Origin: Winogradskyella litoriviva
GTDB lineage: Bacteria; Bacteroidota; Bacteroidia; Flavobacteriales; Flavobacteriaceae
NCBI RefSeq assembly: GCF_013249065.1
Contig: NZ_JABRWQ010000005.1
Coordinates: 62,001 to 126,000, forward strand
Direction: 5' to 3'
Length of the DNA stretch: 64,000 nucleotides
The position numbers were made by a program, and so were the translations under genes. The notes below the pieces were generated by a model. The model worked only from the letters and a program-made list of their open reading frames with translations. It was not told the DNA's origin and did no database searches. Below are positions 54,696-62,767 of this stretch, one piece after another (within the stretch, counting starts at the first letter, position 1; each line of letters opens with the position of its first letter).

Positions 54696-54722
54696 ATTGG
54701 TTTACCAATCTGGTTATCCAAT
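54696..54722. promoter_or_regulatory. Tandem palindromic sites upstream of the PL6 gene
   Basis: ATTGGT-TT-ACCAAT at 54696-54709 is a perfect 6-2-6 palindrome. It is followed at once by CTGGTTATCCAAT (54710-54722), a degenerate second copy. They lie about 50-75 bp before the alginate-lyase-like gene. This looks like a double operator for a sugar-responsive regulator. Confidence 0.55.
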
Positions 54723-54771
54723 TTAGTTATTGTTTAATTTTATAGTTTATTAATAATTTTTATAATCGCTT

Positions 54772-57402
54772 ATGAAAACTTTTTACACTTTTAAGAGACA
54801 TGCTGTATTTGCACTGTCTTTTTTACTATTATCTACAATTAGTATTTATTCTCAAACAACATACAATGTGGCTAATTTAGATGATATTGATGCGCTTGAG
54901 GATTTATTTGAAACTCTTGCTGCAGGAGATACTGTTATTTTAGCAGATGGAGTTTATAATACTGATGAGAGAATTAAATTTTCGCCAACAACTGGTACCG
55001 CTGCAATGCCAATTACATTTAGGGCACAGACACCAGGAGGTGTTAAATTTACGGGAGGATTAAATATGAGTATAGGTGGAGACTATGTAGTAATTGATGG
55101 TTTTCATTGGCAAGGTGGTTATGGATCCAGTAAAGTAATTGAGTTTAGGGATGGAGAAGACTATGCCAACCATAGCACCATGCAAAATTGTGCAATGGAT
55201 GGATTAGGGATTGATCCAGATGATATAGAAGCAGGAACAAGCGTAAAACATAATTGGGTAATGCTATACGGTAATTATAATACTGTTATAAATTGTTCAT
55301 TTATGAATAAAGTAAGTTCTGGAAATATGATTTTGGTAGAATTAGCATACAATGCCTATCCTCCTGTAGGTGATGGTGAGCCAGAAATTAACACTAGTTG
55401 CGATATCGTAGGACACACAATTAGTAATAACTACTTTTATAACTATGAGAAAATAGACGCCTCTTTAACTAATGCAGGTGACAGTGAAACTATACGTATA
55501 GGAACAAGCTCTTATCAAAATGTTGATAGTAATACAATTGTTAGCAATAACTATTTTGTTGAAGCAGATGGTGAAAATGAAATTATTACTAATAAAAGTA
55601 AAAACAATTCCTACATTAATAATACGTTTAGACGCTGTAGAGGATCTCTAGTATTACGCCATGGGTCTAATGCAACAGTTGAAGGGAATTACTTCTTAGG
55701 TGAAAATGTTGATGGTACTGGAGGTGTGAGAATTGTTGATAGCGAACATACCATAACCAACAATTATATTCAAGATTGTATTACCGTAGTTGATCAAGCT
55801 AAGTGGAATAATGGAATAACCTTTTTAGGTGGAAGTGCAAATAATTCAGTGCCTTGTACTTCTGATAACACATCTAGTGATTATCAGAAAGTGGAAAATA
55901 TTACACTCTCTAATAATACGATTATAAATACTAATGCGCCTTTATTCTATAATACAGATAAAGGTTCTACTGACCCAACAGGAACAGTTGCTAATAATTT
56001 AATTTATTTTACCACAGGAAATGCAAATATTACAGATGTAATTTCTGGTGATACTCCTACATCTTATGCTGACCTAGGAACAACATTAAACTATTTAGGT
56101 AACGTTTATACAGGCAGTGCATTAGGAGCAACGAACGCTGGTTTTTCTCAAGAAAATGATATCGTAGCGACTCTTAATGGTGAAATTTACACTTTTTCTG
56201 GTACAGGTTCTACAGGCAAAGGTGCTGATATGGGTGTATATTCTCCAACTACAGACGATATGGTAGGTTATGGAATAGGTGCTTGTTTTTTAGATAATTT
56301 AGGGAGTAATATTACTGACGGAAATTGTACTATCGTAGTGCCAGAATCATTAACTATAAGTAGTTTACCGTTACTAGATTCAGAGTCTAATAGTTATGAT
56401 GTTTTTGTTTATGCTAATGTAGGTTGGACAGCAATGCCTAATGATACTTGGATTTCTTTAGATATTAATTCTGGTACAGGTGATGCAACAGTTTCTGTTA
56501 CAGTAACTGATAATATTGAAACAAGCAGCAGAACCGGAACCATAACTTTTACACAAAACCCTGGAGGTGATAATATTATTAGAACATTAACGGTTACTCA
56601 AGAAGGAGCAGATTTAACCGATTTATATGATTTAATTAACACTGGCATTGAGGGAGAGGATCCCGTTTTTGTCCATTCTTTTTCTAAAGAAGAAGTAAAC
56701 GGCATAGATAAGTTTAATTATGCAACAAATACTTTAGATAAAGACAATAGCTCAGTTTGGGCAGCAGATGATGGTGCTATTTTGCCTGGTGACTATAAAG
56801 GCGATGGTGAGTATATTATATATGATTTGGGCAGTATTTATAACCTAGACTTAGTTCAGTTTAGTACAACTAGTAAACCAGACGCTTTTGGATTTCAAGT
56901 TTTGGTATCTACAACAGGTACAGATGAAGCGGACTTTTCAATGATATTACCTACAACTGGTGATTTAATTTTAACAGCAACTAACACAACTGATTTTAAT
57001 CTTTATGAAGTCGATGCTAGTGCACGCTATGTAAAGTTATTAGGTTATGGAAGATTTAATAGTGCAGGTGATTCTAGAGAAAGTGTTTGGAGTGCAGTTG
57101 GTGAAATTGAATTTTTTGGAACTCAAAGTTTATCTATTGCAGATGATGAGTTTGTAAAAAATATAAGTATCTATCCTGTTCCTACAAGTGATATATTAAC
57201 AATTAAAGTATTAAATGATACGGAAATAGAAAATGCGAAGATATACAGTGTAACAGGGAAATTAGTTTTAGATACTAAGACAAAACTTACCAATTCAGAG
57301 TTTTCAATAGATTTATCGAATTTAGAAAATGGTACTTATATAATTAGTTTAACTAATACTAAAGGTTTTAAAGCGTCAAAATTTATTGTTGTTTCAAATT
57401 AA
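54772..57402 (+). CDS. PL6 family alginate lyase-like enzyme with BACON, discoidin-like and T9SS sorting domains
   Basis: 876 residues. Signal peptide 1-28 (SIYSQTT). PL6 right-handed beta-helix at about 30-490 (TYNVANLDDIDALEDLFETL, FRAQTPGGV). Catalytic residues line up with chondroitinase B: Lys275 (TNKSK) and Arg296 (LVLRHGS), 21 apart as Lys250/Arg271 there, with calcium-ligand-like Glu268 and Glu270. A BACON domain follows (about 520-610), then an F5/8-type discoidin-like domain (about 635-780) and a type IX secretion C-terminal sorting domain (about 790-876, IYPVPTSDILTIKV). It should be secreted and act on alginate or a similar uronate polymer. It stands alone; no SusCD pair is adjacent. 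Confidence 0.9.
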   Translation: MKTFYTFKRHAVFALSFLLLSTISIYSQTTYNVANLDDIDALEDLFETLAAGDTVILADGVYNTDERIKFSPTTGTAAMPITFRAQTPGGVKFTGGLNMSIGGDYVVIDGFHWQGGYGSSKVIEFRDGEDYANHSTMQNCAMDGLGIDPDDIEAGTSVKHNWVMLYGNYNTVINCSFMNKVSSGNMILVELAYNAYPPVGDGEPEINTSCDIVGHTISNNYFYNYEKIDASLTNAGDSETIRIGTSSYQNVDSNTIVSNNYFVEADGENEIITNKSKNNSYINNTFRRCRGSLVLRHGSNATVEGNYFLGENVDGTGGVRIVDSEHTITNNYIQDCITVVDQAKWNNGITFLGGSANNSVPCTSDNTSSDYQKVENITLSNNTIINTNAPLFYNTDKGSTDPTGTVANNLIYFTTGNANITDVISGDTPTSYADLGTTLNYLGNVYTGSALGATNAGFSQENDIVATLNGEIYTFSGTGSTGKGADMGVYSPTTDDMVGYGIGACFLDNLGSNITDGNCTIVVPESLTISSLPLLDSESNSYDVFVYANVGWTAMPNDTWISLDINSGTGDATVSVTVTDNIETSSRTGTITFTQNPGGDNIIRTLTVTQEGADLTDLYDLINTGIEGEDPVFVHSFSKEEVNGIDKFNYATNTLDKDNSSVWAADDGAILPGDYKGDGEYIIYDLGSIYNLDLVQFSTTSKPDAFGFQVLVSTTGTDEADFSMILPTTGDLILTATNTTDFNLYEVDASARYVKLLGYGRFNSAGDSRESVWSAVGEIEFFGTQSLSIADDEFVKNISIYPVPTSDILTIKVLNDTEIENAKIYSVTGKLVLDTKTKLTNSEFSIDLSNLENGTYIISLTNTKGFKASKFIVVSN

Positions 57403-57426
57403 AACTGTAAAACTATTAAGTAAGCT

Positions 57427-57465
57427 AAAAAATAGCTCTTCCTGTTATGAAGAGCTATTTTTTTA
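57427..57465 (+). terminator. Terminator of the PL6 gene
   Basis: Stem AAATAGCTCTTC / GAAGAGCTATTT (57430-57441 and 57449-57460), 7-nt loop, followed by a T-run. Confidence 0.9.
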
Positions 57466-57703
57466 TTTATAGCATAAATTAGAACACTTCGATTTTAAAC
57501 TTGAGAATAGTTAGTAATCTGTAACTCAATATTTAAATTAATCAAAATTTGAAATTGCATTATAGTATTTTGTTATGAAATTATCTTTTTATTTGATTAT
57601 TTTTGAGCTTTTGATAAAAATTTGAATTTAGATTATGAATAGCTGTTTTTTCAAACGTTTTCGTAAATAAATCGTGTAAATTCCAATGTTTTAGAGGGTT
57701 TTA

Positions 57704-57746
57704 TGACAAAAGTCAGGTTTAATAAAGATCATTGTATCTAACTTTG
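57704..57746 (+). promoter_or_regulatory. Predicted Fnr-activated pflB promoter
   Basis: TGAC-AAAA-GTCA at 57704-57715 is a symmetric Fnr-like site. Its centre is 36.5 bp before the last base of TAACTTTG (57739-57746), a perfect -7 element; pflB starts 50 bp later. The rest of the 394-bp gap between the PL6 and pflB genes shows only the terminator and AT-rich sequence. Confidence 0.8.
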
Positions 57747-57796
57747 ACAACTCAAAATAATGGTAATAATTTACATAATATTAATAATTAAAAAAC

Positions 57797-60022
57797 ATGG
57801 AAGTAAAACAATTTAAAAGTGGAGTTTGGACAGAAAAAGTCAATGTTAGGGATTTTGTTATAAACAATATTACACCTTATCATGGGACTCATGAATTTTT
57901 AGTTGGACCAAGTGCAAAAACTCAAAAACTTTGGGATTTATGTAAACAGGCAACTCAAGAAGAAAGAGATAATAATGGTGTTCGTTCTGTAGATACAGAA
58001 ACTATTTCTACTGTTAGTGCTTTTGAAGCTGGATATATTGATAGAGATAATGAAGTAATAGTTGGTCTGCAAACAGATGAATTATTAAAAAGAACAATGA
58101 AGCCTTTTGGAGGTTTTAAAGTAGTTCAAAAAGCATTGTCTGAGCAAGGTGTTGCACCAAATGAAAACCTCACAAATTTATTCACTAAATATGTTAAAAC
58201 ACATAATGATGGTGTTTTTGATGCTTATACTACAGAAATTAAAAAGTTCCGTTCTTTAGGCTTTTTAACAGGTTTGCCAGATAACTATGCAAGAGGTAGA
58301 GTAATTGGAGATTATCGTCGTGTAGCATTATACGGAATAGATTTCTTAATTAATTCTAAAAAAGCTGATAAAGAAGCGATAACAGGTCCAATGACGGACG
58401 ATGTTATTCGTTTACGTGAAGAAGTGGCAGAACAAATTAAATCATTAAAAGAAATGATTGAGTTAGGTGCTAAATATAATTTAGATTTAGCGCGTCCAGC
58501 TCAAAATGCCCAAGAAGCCGTACAATGGACATATATGGCTTATTTAGCAGCTGTAAAATCTCAAGATGGAGCAGCAATGTCTTTAGGTAATGTATCAACT
58601 TTCCTTGATATTTTTATTGAAAATGATTTAAAAGAAGGTATAATTACTGAGCAAGAAGCACAAGAGTACATTGACCAATTTGTAATGAAATTACGTATGG
58701 TTCGTCACTTAAGAATGGCAGCTTACGATGAAATTTTTGCAGGAGACCCAACATGGGTAACTGAAGCAATTGGAGGAATGTTTTCTGATGGAAGAAGTAA
58801 AGTTACTAAAACATCGTTCCGTTTCTTACATACATTATACAATTTAGGGCCGTCACCAGAACCAAATATTACAATCCTTTGGTCTGAATCTTTACCACAA
58901 AACTTTAAAGATTATTGTGCAAAAGTGGCTATAGATACATCATCTATTCAGTTTGAAAATGATAATTTAATGCGCGAAAATCGTGGTTCTGACGATTACG
59001 GTATAGCATGTTGTGTATCTTACCAAGCATTAGGAAAATCTATTCAATTCTTTGGCGCACGTACAAACCTTGCTAAAACTTTATTATTAGCTGTTAATGG
59101 TGGACGATGTGAGTTTACAGGAAAACAAGTAGTAGAAGGTATCCCAGAATACACAGATGAGTATTTAGATTTCGATAAAGTAATGGCTAATTTCAAAATA
59201 GCTATGAAAGAAGTGGCTCGTGTTTATAATGATTCAATGAATATTATACATTATATGCATGATAAATACTATTATGAAAAAGCTCAGATGGCTTTAATTG
59301 ATACTAATCCTAGTATTAATATAGCATATGGTATTGCAGGTTTATCAATTGTAGCAGATTCACTTTCAGCCATAAAATATGCAAAAGTAAAACCTGTTAG
59401 AAACGAAGAAGGATTAACTGTAGATTTTAAAATTGAAGGCGAATTCCCTTGCTATGGTAATGATGATGATAGAGTAGATGCTTTAGCAGCAAATGCGGTT
59501 GCCGATTTTAATAACGAGTTAAAACAATTACCAGTTTATAAAAATGCAGAACCAACAATGTCTGTTTTAACCATAACATCTAATGTGTCTTATGGTAAGA
59601 AAACAGGAGCAACACCAGATGGTAGAGCTTATGGAGTGCCATTTGCACCAGGAGCAAACCCAATGCATGGTCGCGATAAAAATGGAGCTATAGCATCATT
59701 AAACTCTGTTGCAAAAATTGATTATAAAGATTCTCTAGACGGAATTTCTAACACCTTCTCAATTGTACCAAAATCATTAGGTTCAACTGAAGAAGATAGA
59801 ATAGACAATTTAGCAACAACCTTAGATGGTTATTTCTCAAGAAATGCACAGCATTTAAATGTGAATGTTCTAGATAAGGAAACATTGTTAGATGCTATGG
59901 AAAATCCAGGAGAATATCCACAGCTTACTATTCGTGTATCTGGTTATGCTGTAAATTTTGTTAGATTAACAAAAGAACAGCAAATGGAAGTGATTACACG
60001 TTCTTTCCACGAATCCATGTAA
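57797..60022 (+). CDS. pflB: Formate C-acetyltransferase (pyruvate formate-lyase)
   Basis: 741 residues. The two adjacent active-site cysteines are Cys405 and Cys406 (GIACCVS). The glycine radical is Gly716 in RVSGYAVNF near the C-terminus, 25 residues from the end as in E. coli PflB. The sequence between is the full PFL barrel. It converts pyruvate and CoA to acetyl-CoA and formate without oxygen, in the cytoplasm. Its activase is encoded 57 bp downstream. The Fnr-type promoter agrees with anaerobic use. PflB is not universal in this family, so it signals a fermentative capacity. Confidence 0.96.
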   Translation: MEVKQFKSGVWTEKVNVRDFVINNITPYHGTHEFLVGPSAKTQKLWDLCKQATQEERDNNGVRSVDTETISTVSAFEAGYIDRDNEVIVGLQTDELLKRTMKPFGGFKVVQKALSEQGVAPNENLTNLFTKYVKTHNDGVFDAYTTEIKKFRSLGFLTGLPDNYARGRVIGDYRRVALYGIDFLINSKKADKEAITGPMTDDVIRLREEVAEQIKSLKEMIELGAKYNLDLARPAQNAQEAVQWTYMAYLAAVKSQDGAAMSLGNVSTFLDIFIENDLKEGIITEQEAQEYIDQFVMKLRMVRHLRMAAYDEIFAGDPTWVTEAIGGMFSDGRSKVTKTSFRFLHTLYNLGPSPEPNITILWSESLPQNFKDYCAKVAIDTSSIQFENDNLMRENRGSDDYGIACCVSYQALGKSIQFFGARTNLAKTLLLAVNGGRCEFTGKQVVEGIPEYTDEYLDFDKVMANFKIAMKEVARVYNDSMNIIHYMHDKYYYEKAQMALIDTNPSINIAYGIAGLSIVADSLSAIKYAKVKPVRNEEGLTVDFKIEGEFPCYGNDDDRVDALAANAVADFNNELKQLPVYKNAEPTMSVLTITSNVSYGKKTGATPDGRAYGVPFAPGANPMHGRDKNGAIASLNSVAKIDYKDSLDGISNTFSIVPKSLGSTEEDRIDNLATTLDGYFSRNAQHLNVNVLDKETLLDAMENPGEYPQLTIRVSGYAVNFVRLTKEQQMEVITRSFHESM

Positions 60023-60079
60023 TTTTTATTAATATTTTGAAAGCATCTAGGTAAAGAAAATTTATTTTTCATTATCTAG

Positions 60080-60853
60080 ATGCTTAATTTAAATACTATA
60101 CCTATCAAAACAGCAGAGAATATATTAAGAGTGCATTCAATTGAGTCGTTCGGTACGCATGATGGTCCCGGAATTCGCATGGTTATATTCTTGCAAGGAT
60201 GTAAACTAAAATGCTTGTATTGTCATAATCCAGATTCAATACAAACCACAGGAGGTGAAGAATACCATATAGAAGAGCTAGTGCAAATGGCTCTTAAAAT
60301 GAAATCTTACTTCGGTAAAAAAGGAGGTGTTACCGTATCTGGTGGAGAACCATTGTTACAAGCCAAAGCATTAATTCCTTTTTTCAAAAGACTAAAAGAA
60401 GAAGGTATTCATACCAATATAGATACTAATGGTAGAATATTAAATCATTTTTCTCGAGAATTATTAGATGACTATGCCGATTTAATAATGTTAGATATAA
60501 AACATATGACAGAAGAAGGTTATGTGGCTTTAACAGGACAGGCAAATAAAGAAATAGCATTTAATCTTGCAAAGCATAGAGAAGACTCTGGGAAAAACAT
60601 GTGGTTACGCTATGTTTTAATACCAGGACTTACAAATGACCCAAAATTATTACATCAATTAGGTAATCATTTCAAAGATTATAAAACTATTGAGAAAATT
60701 GAAATTCAGCCTTATCATAAATTAGGAATACATAAATGGGAAGCATTGGGTTGGGAGTATCAACTTAAAGACGCTCGAGAAAACACTGAAGAAGAATTAC
60801 AAGAAGCTTCAGAAATATTAAAAACTTATTTTAAAGAAGTAAGGATTAATTAA
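60080..60853 (+). CDS. pflA: Pyruvate formate-lyase activating enzyme
   Basis: 257 residues. Radical-SAM motif C41, C45, C48 (QGCKLKCLYC) preceded by FGTHDGPGIR, which is the PflA start signature. GGVTVSGGEPLLQ and IDTNGR follow, and the C-terminal part has PYHKLGIHKWEALG. It makes the glycyl radical on PflB using SAM and a [4Fe-4S] cluster. It is in operon with pflB. Confidence 0.95.
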   Translation: MLNLNTIPIKTAENILRVHSIESFGTHDGPGIRMVIFLQGCKLKCLYCHNPDSIQTTGGEEYHIEELVQMALKMKSYFGKKGGVTVSGGEPLLQAKALIPFFKRLKEEGIHTNIDTNGRILNHFSRELLDDYADLIMLDIKHMTEEGYVALTGQANKEIAFNLAKHREDSGKNMWLRYVLIPGLTNDPKLLHQLGNHFKDYKTIEKIEIQPYHKLGIHKWEALGWEYQLKDARENTEEELQEASEILKTYFKEVRIN

Positions 60854-60946
60854 CATCCCTATCATTATTCTAAACACTATATTTTCATAAGATTCATTTA
60901 ATAAATCTTTTAGAAACTACATTACTACGCTTGAAAAAACAACCAC

Positions 60947-62449
60947 ATGAAAACGTACAAAGAAGAACATAAAAAGGCATCAGAGTTTGCTACACGATCT
61001 GATTACTTAGATCACGAATTACAAATAATGAAGCCTAGAAGGTATAAGCTAAACCTTCCTGGTAGAGATTTTAGATTTGAATGGGAGGATTTAGTACCTG
61101 CGTTTGCAGGTACTCTTGGGATTATAGCAATGTATTCTTCTGTAATGATGGCTTGGGCAGAAGGTTTAACAGAAGCTTGGGATCATATTACACTAGGCAA
61201 GGAGTTTGCCATAGAAGTATCTCGAGTAGAAATGTTAATTCCGGCTTTGCTATTTGTTATTTTAGCTTCAGGTTTTTTTAATCCTAGAGCAAATTTAGCA
61301 GGTAATCATGGTCCTATGATTCCTTTAATAGCAAGTATAGCTTTAGCAGGTGCTCACCCTTTAGCATTAGCCATATTAATTGGTGTTTTTGGTTTACTTC
61401 TCAGTTTTTTTAAAGGAGGATCAAGGCTTGTTAATTTAACGAGTAAAGGTGTTGCAGGTGGTCTGTTGATATTTTTAGGGTTTTCTGGTGCTTTAGTTCA
61501 AATAGAGACCATTCAAAACTGGAGTATGGGATTAGAGACTAGTACAATTGAAGCTGGTTCTATGGGATTTTTAGGGCTCCTAATTTTGGGTGTAACAGTA
61601 ATATTGTATAGTTTCCTTGCACGTATTGAAAAGCGTTGGTTGGCCATACCTGCCTGCGCTATTACAGCATTGATTGTAGCTTTAATAGGTGGTGCCAGTT
61701 TTGATCTTCAGTTTACAACTCAAATAGGATTACCTAACTTAAATCCTGTTTATTGGTGGGGAAATACAGAAGAAGGGTGGATGCTTGGGCTACCAAATAC
61801 GCAACATTTTTTAGCGTCGTTACCTTTTGCTATTTTAGCTGTAGCCATGTGGTCTCCAGACTTTTTAGGACATCGTATCTTTCAAGAAATGAATTACCCA
61901 AAGAAATCTGAAAAAGTACTTATGGATGTTGATGATACCATGACTATGTGTTCTATAAGACAAATGGTTGGTACAGCTGTTGGTGGCGGTAATATTACCT
62001 CCTCTTGGGGAACGTATATGATACCTGCTGCAATTGCAAAAAGACCTATTCCAGCTGGCGCAATTTTACTTGGTTTAATGGTGATTATCGTTGCTATTTT
62101 GGGTTTTCCAATGGATATAGCTGTGTGGCCACCAGTAAGAGCAATTGCATTATTAGTTGGTGTGTTTTTACCAATGATTGAAGCTGGTATACAAATGGTG
62201 AGAAAAAGTGCATGCTCTCAAGCTGCAGGTATCTGTATTTTTACAGCTATGGTTACAAACCCAGTGTTGGCTTGGGCATTAGCTATGTTTTTAGATAATA
62301 ATGGACTAATAGGTGATAAAGACAGACCAAAAACGCTTTCTAAAGTAGACAAATTGGTGATACCATTAGCCATACTTATAGTTTGTATCGGTGCCATGCT
62401 AGCTGTAGGTATGTTAGAGTCTAGTTATGGAATTCTACCTTACTTATAG
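60947..62449 (+). CDS. DUF3360 family membrane transporter
   Basis: 500 residues with about 12 membrane helices. The polar N-terminus (KKASEFATRSDYLDHELQIMKPRRYKLNLPGRD, shown in part) and the LVPAFAGTLG helix match the DUF3360 family, which is related to the SulP/NCS2 anion and nucleobase transporters. Conserved stretches are NHGPMIPLIASIALAGAHPL and GGGNITSSWGTYMIPAAIAKRP. The substrate is unknown. It follows pflA by 93 bp and could replace the missing focA as formate/monocarboxylate or bicarbonate carrier; this is context-based only. No Fnr-type site lies in the gap. Confidence 0.8.
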   Translation: MKTYKEEHKKASEFATRSDYLDHELQIMKPRRYKLNLPGRDFRFEWEDLVPAFAGTLGIIAMYSSVMMAWAEGLTEAWDHITLGKEFAIEVSRVEMLIPALLFVILASGFFNPRANLAGNHGPMIPLIASIALAGAHPLALAILIGVFGLLLSFFKGGSRLVNLTSKGVAGGLLIFLGFSGALVQIETIQNWSMGLETSTIEAGSMGFLGLLILGVTVILYSFLARIEKRWLAIPACAITALIVALIGGASFDLQFTTQIGLPNLNPVYWWGNTEEGWMLGLPNTQHFLASLPFAILAVAMWSPDFLGHRIFQEMNYPKKSEKVLMDVDDTMTMCSIRQMVGTAVGGGNITSSWGTYMIPAAIAKRPIPAGAILLGLMVIIVAILGFPMDIAVWPPVRAIALLVGVFLPMIEAGIQMVRKSACSQAAGICIFTAMVTNPVLAWALAMFLDNNGLIGDKDRPKTLSKVDKLVIPLAILIVCIGAMLAVGMLESSYGILPYL

Positions 62450-62510
62450 TTTCAAAATTACTCTGTAAATTCTATTTTACTATAGTATACAAATCTAAGT
62501 TTTAGATAAC

Positions 62511-62543
62511 AAAAGCACTTTAATATTAAAGTGCTTTTGTCAT
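62511..62543 (+). terminator. Terminator after the DUF3360 gene
   Basis: Perfect palindrome AAAAGCACTTTAAT / ATTAAAGTGCTTTT (62511-62538) forming a stem of about 12 bp, followed by a T-rich stretch. Confidence 0.85.
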
Positions 62544-62671
62544 TTTATAGGTTTACTTAAATAATATTAATTGTTAATTTAATAATTAAGTATTCAAAGC
62601 GATGATGTTGTTATGTTCAAACTTTTTGGCTAAAATACTTAGCTTAATAATTTCTTGCTTGTTTTTAAAAA

Positions 62672-62714
62672 TGATTTTGATCATTTTATAATTGTCGTTT
62701 TGATGTTAAATTTA
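62672..62714 (+). promoter_or_regulatory. Predicted Fnr-activated ppdK promoter
   Basis: TGAT-TTTG-ATCA at 62672-62683 is a perfect Fnr core. Its centre is 36.5 bp before the last base of TAAATTTA (62707-62714), a -7 element with one mismatch at the final position. ppdK starts 53 bp later. Besides this and the terminator, the 318-bp gap contains nothing else I recognise. Confidence 0.75.
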
Positions 62715-62767
62715 GTCTTTCCCATATAGAAAATTCATTTAGCAAATAATTTTAAAACATCATTATA

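Noticed and set aside
57611..57626. Second Fnr-like sequence TTGATAAAAATTTGA upstream of pflB
   Set aside because: Only one half-site matches and it is 95 bp further upstream than the well-placed site.
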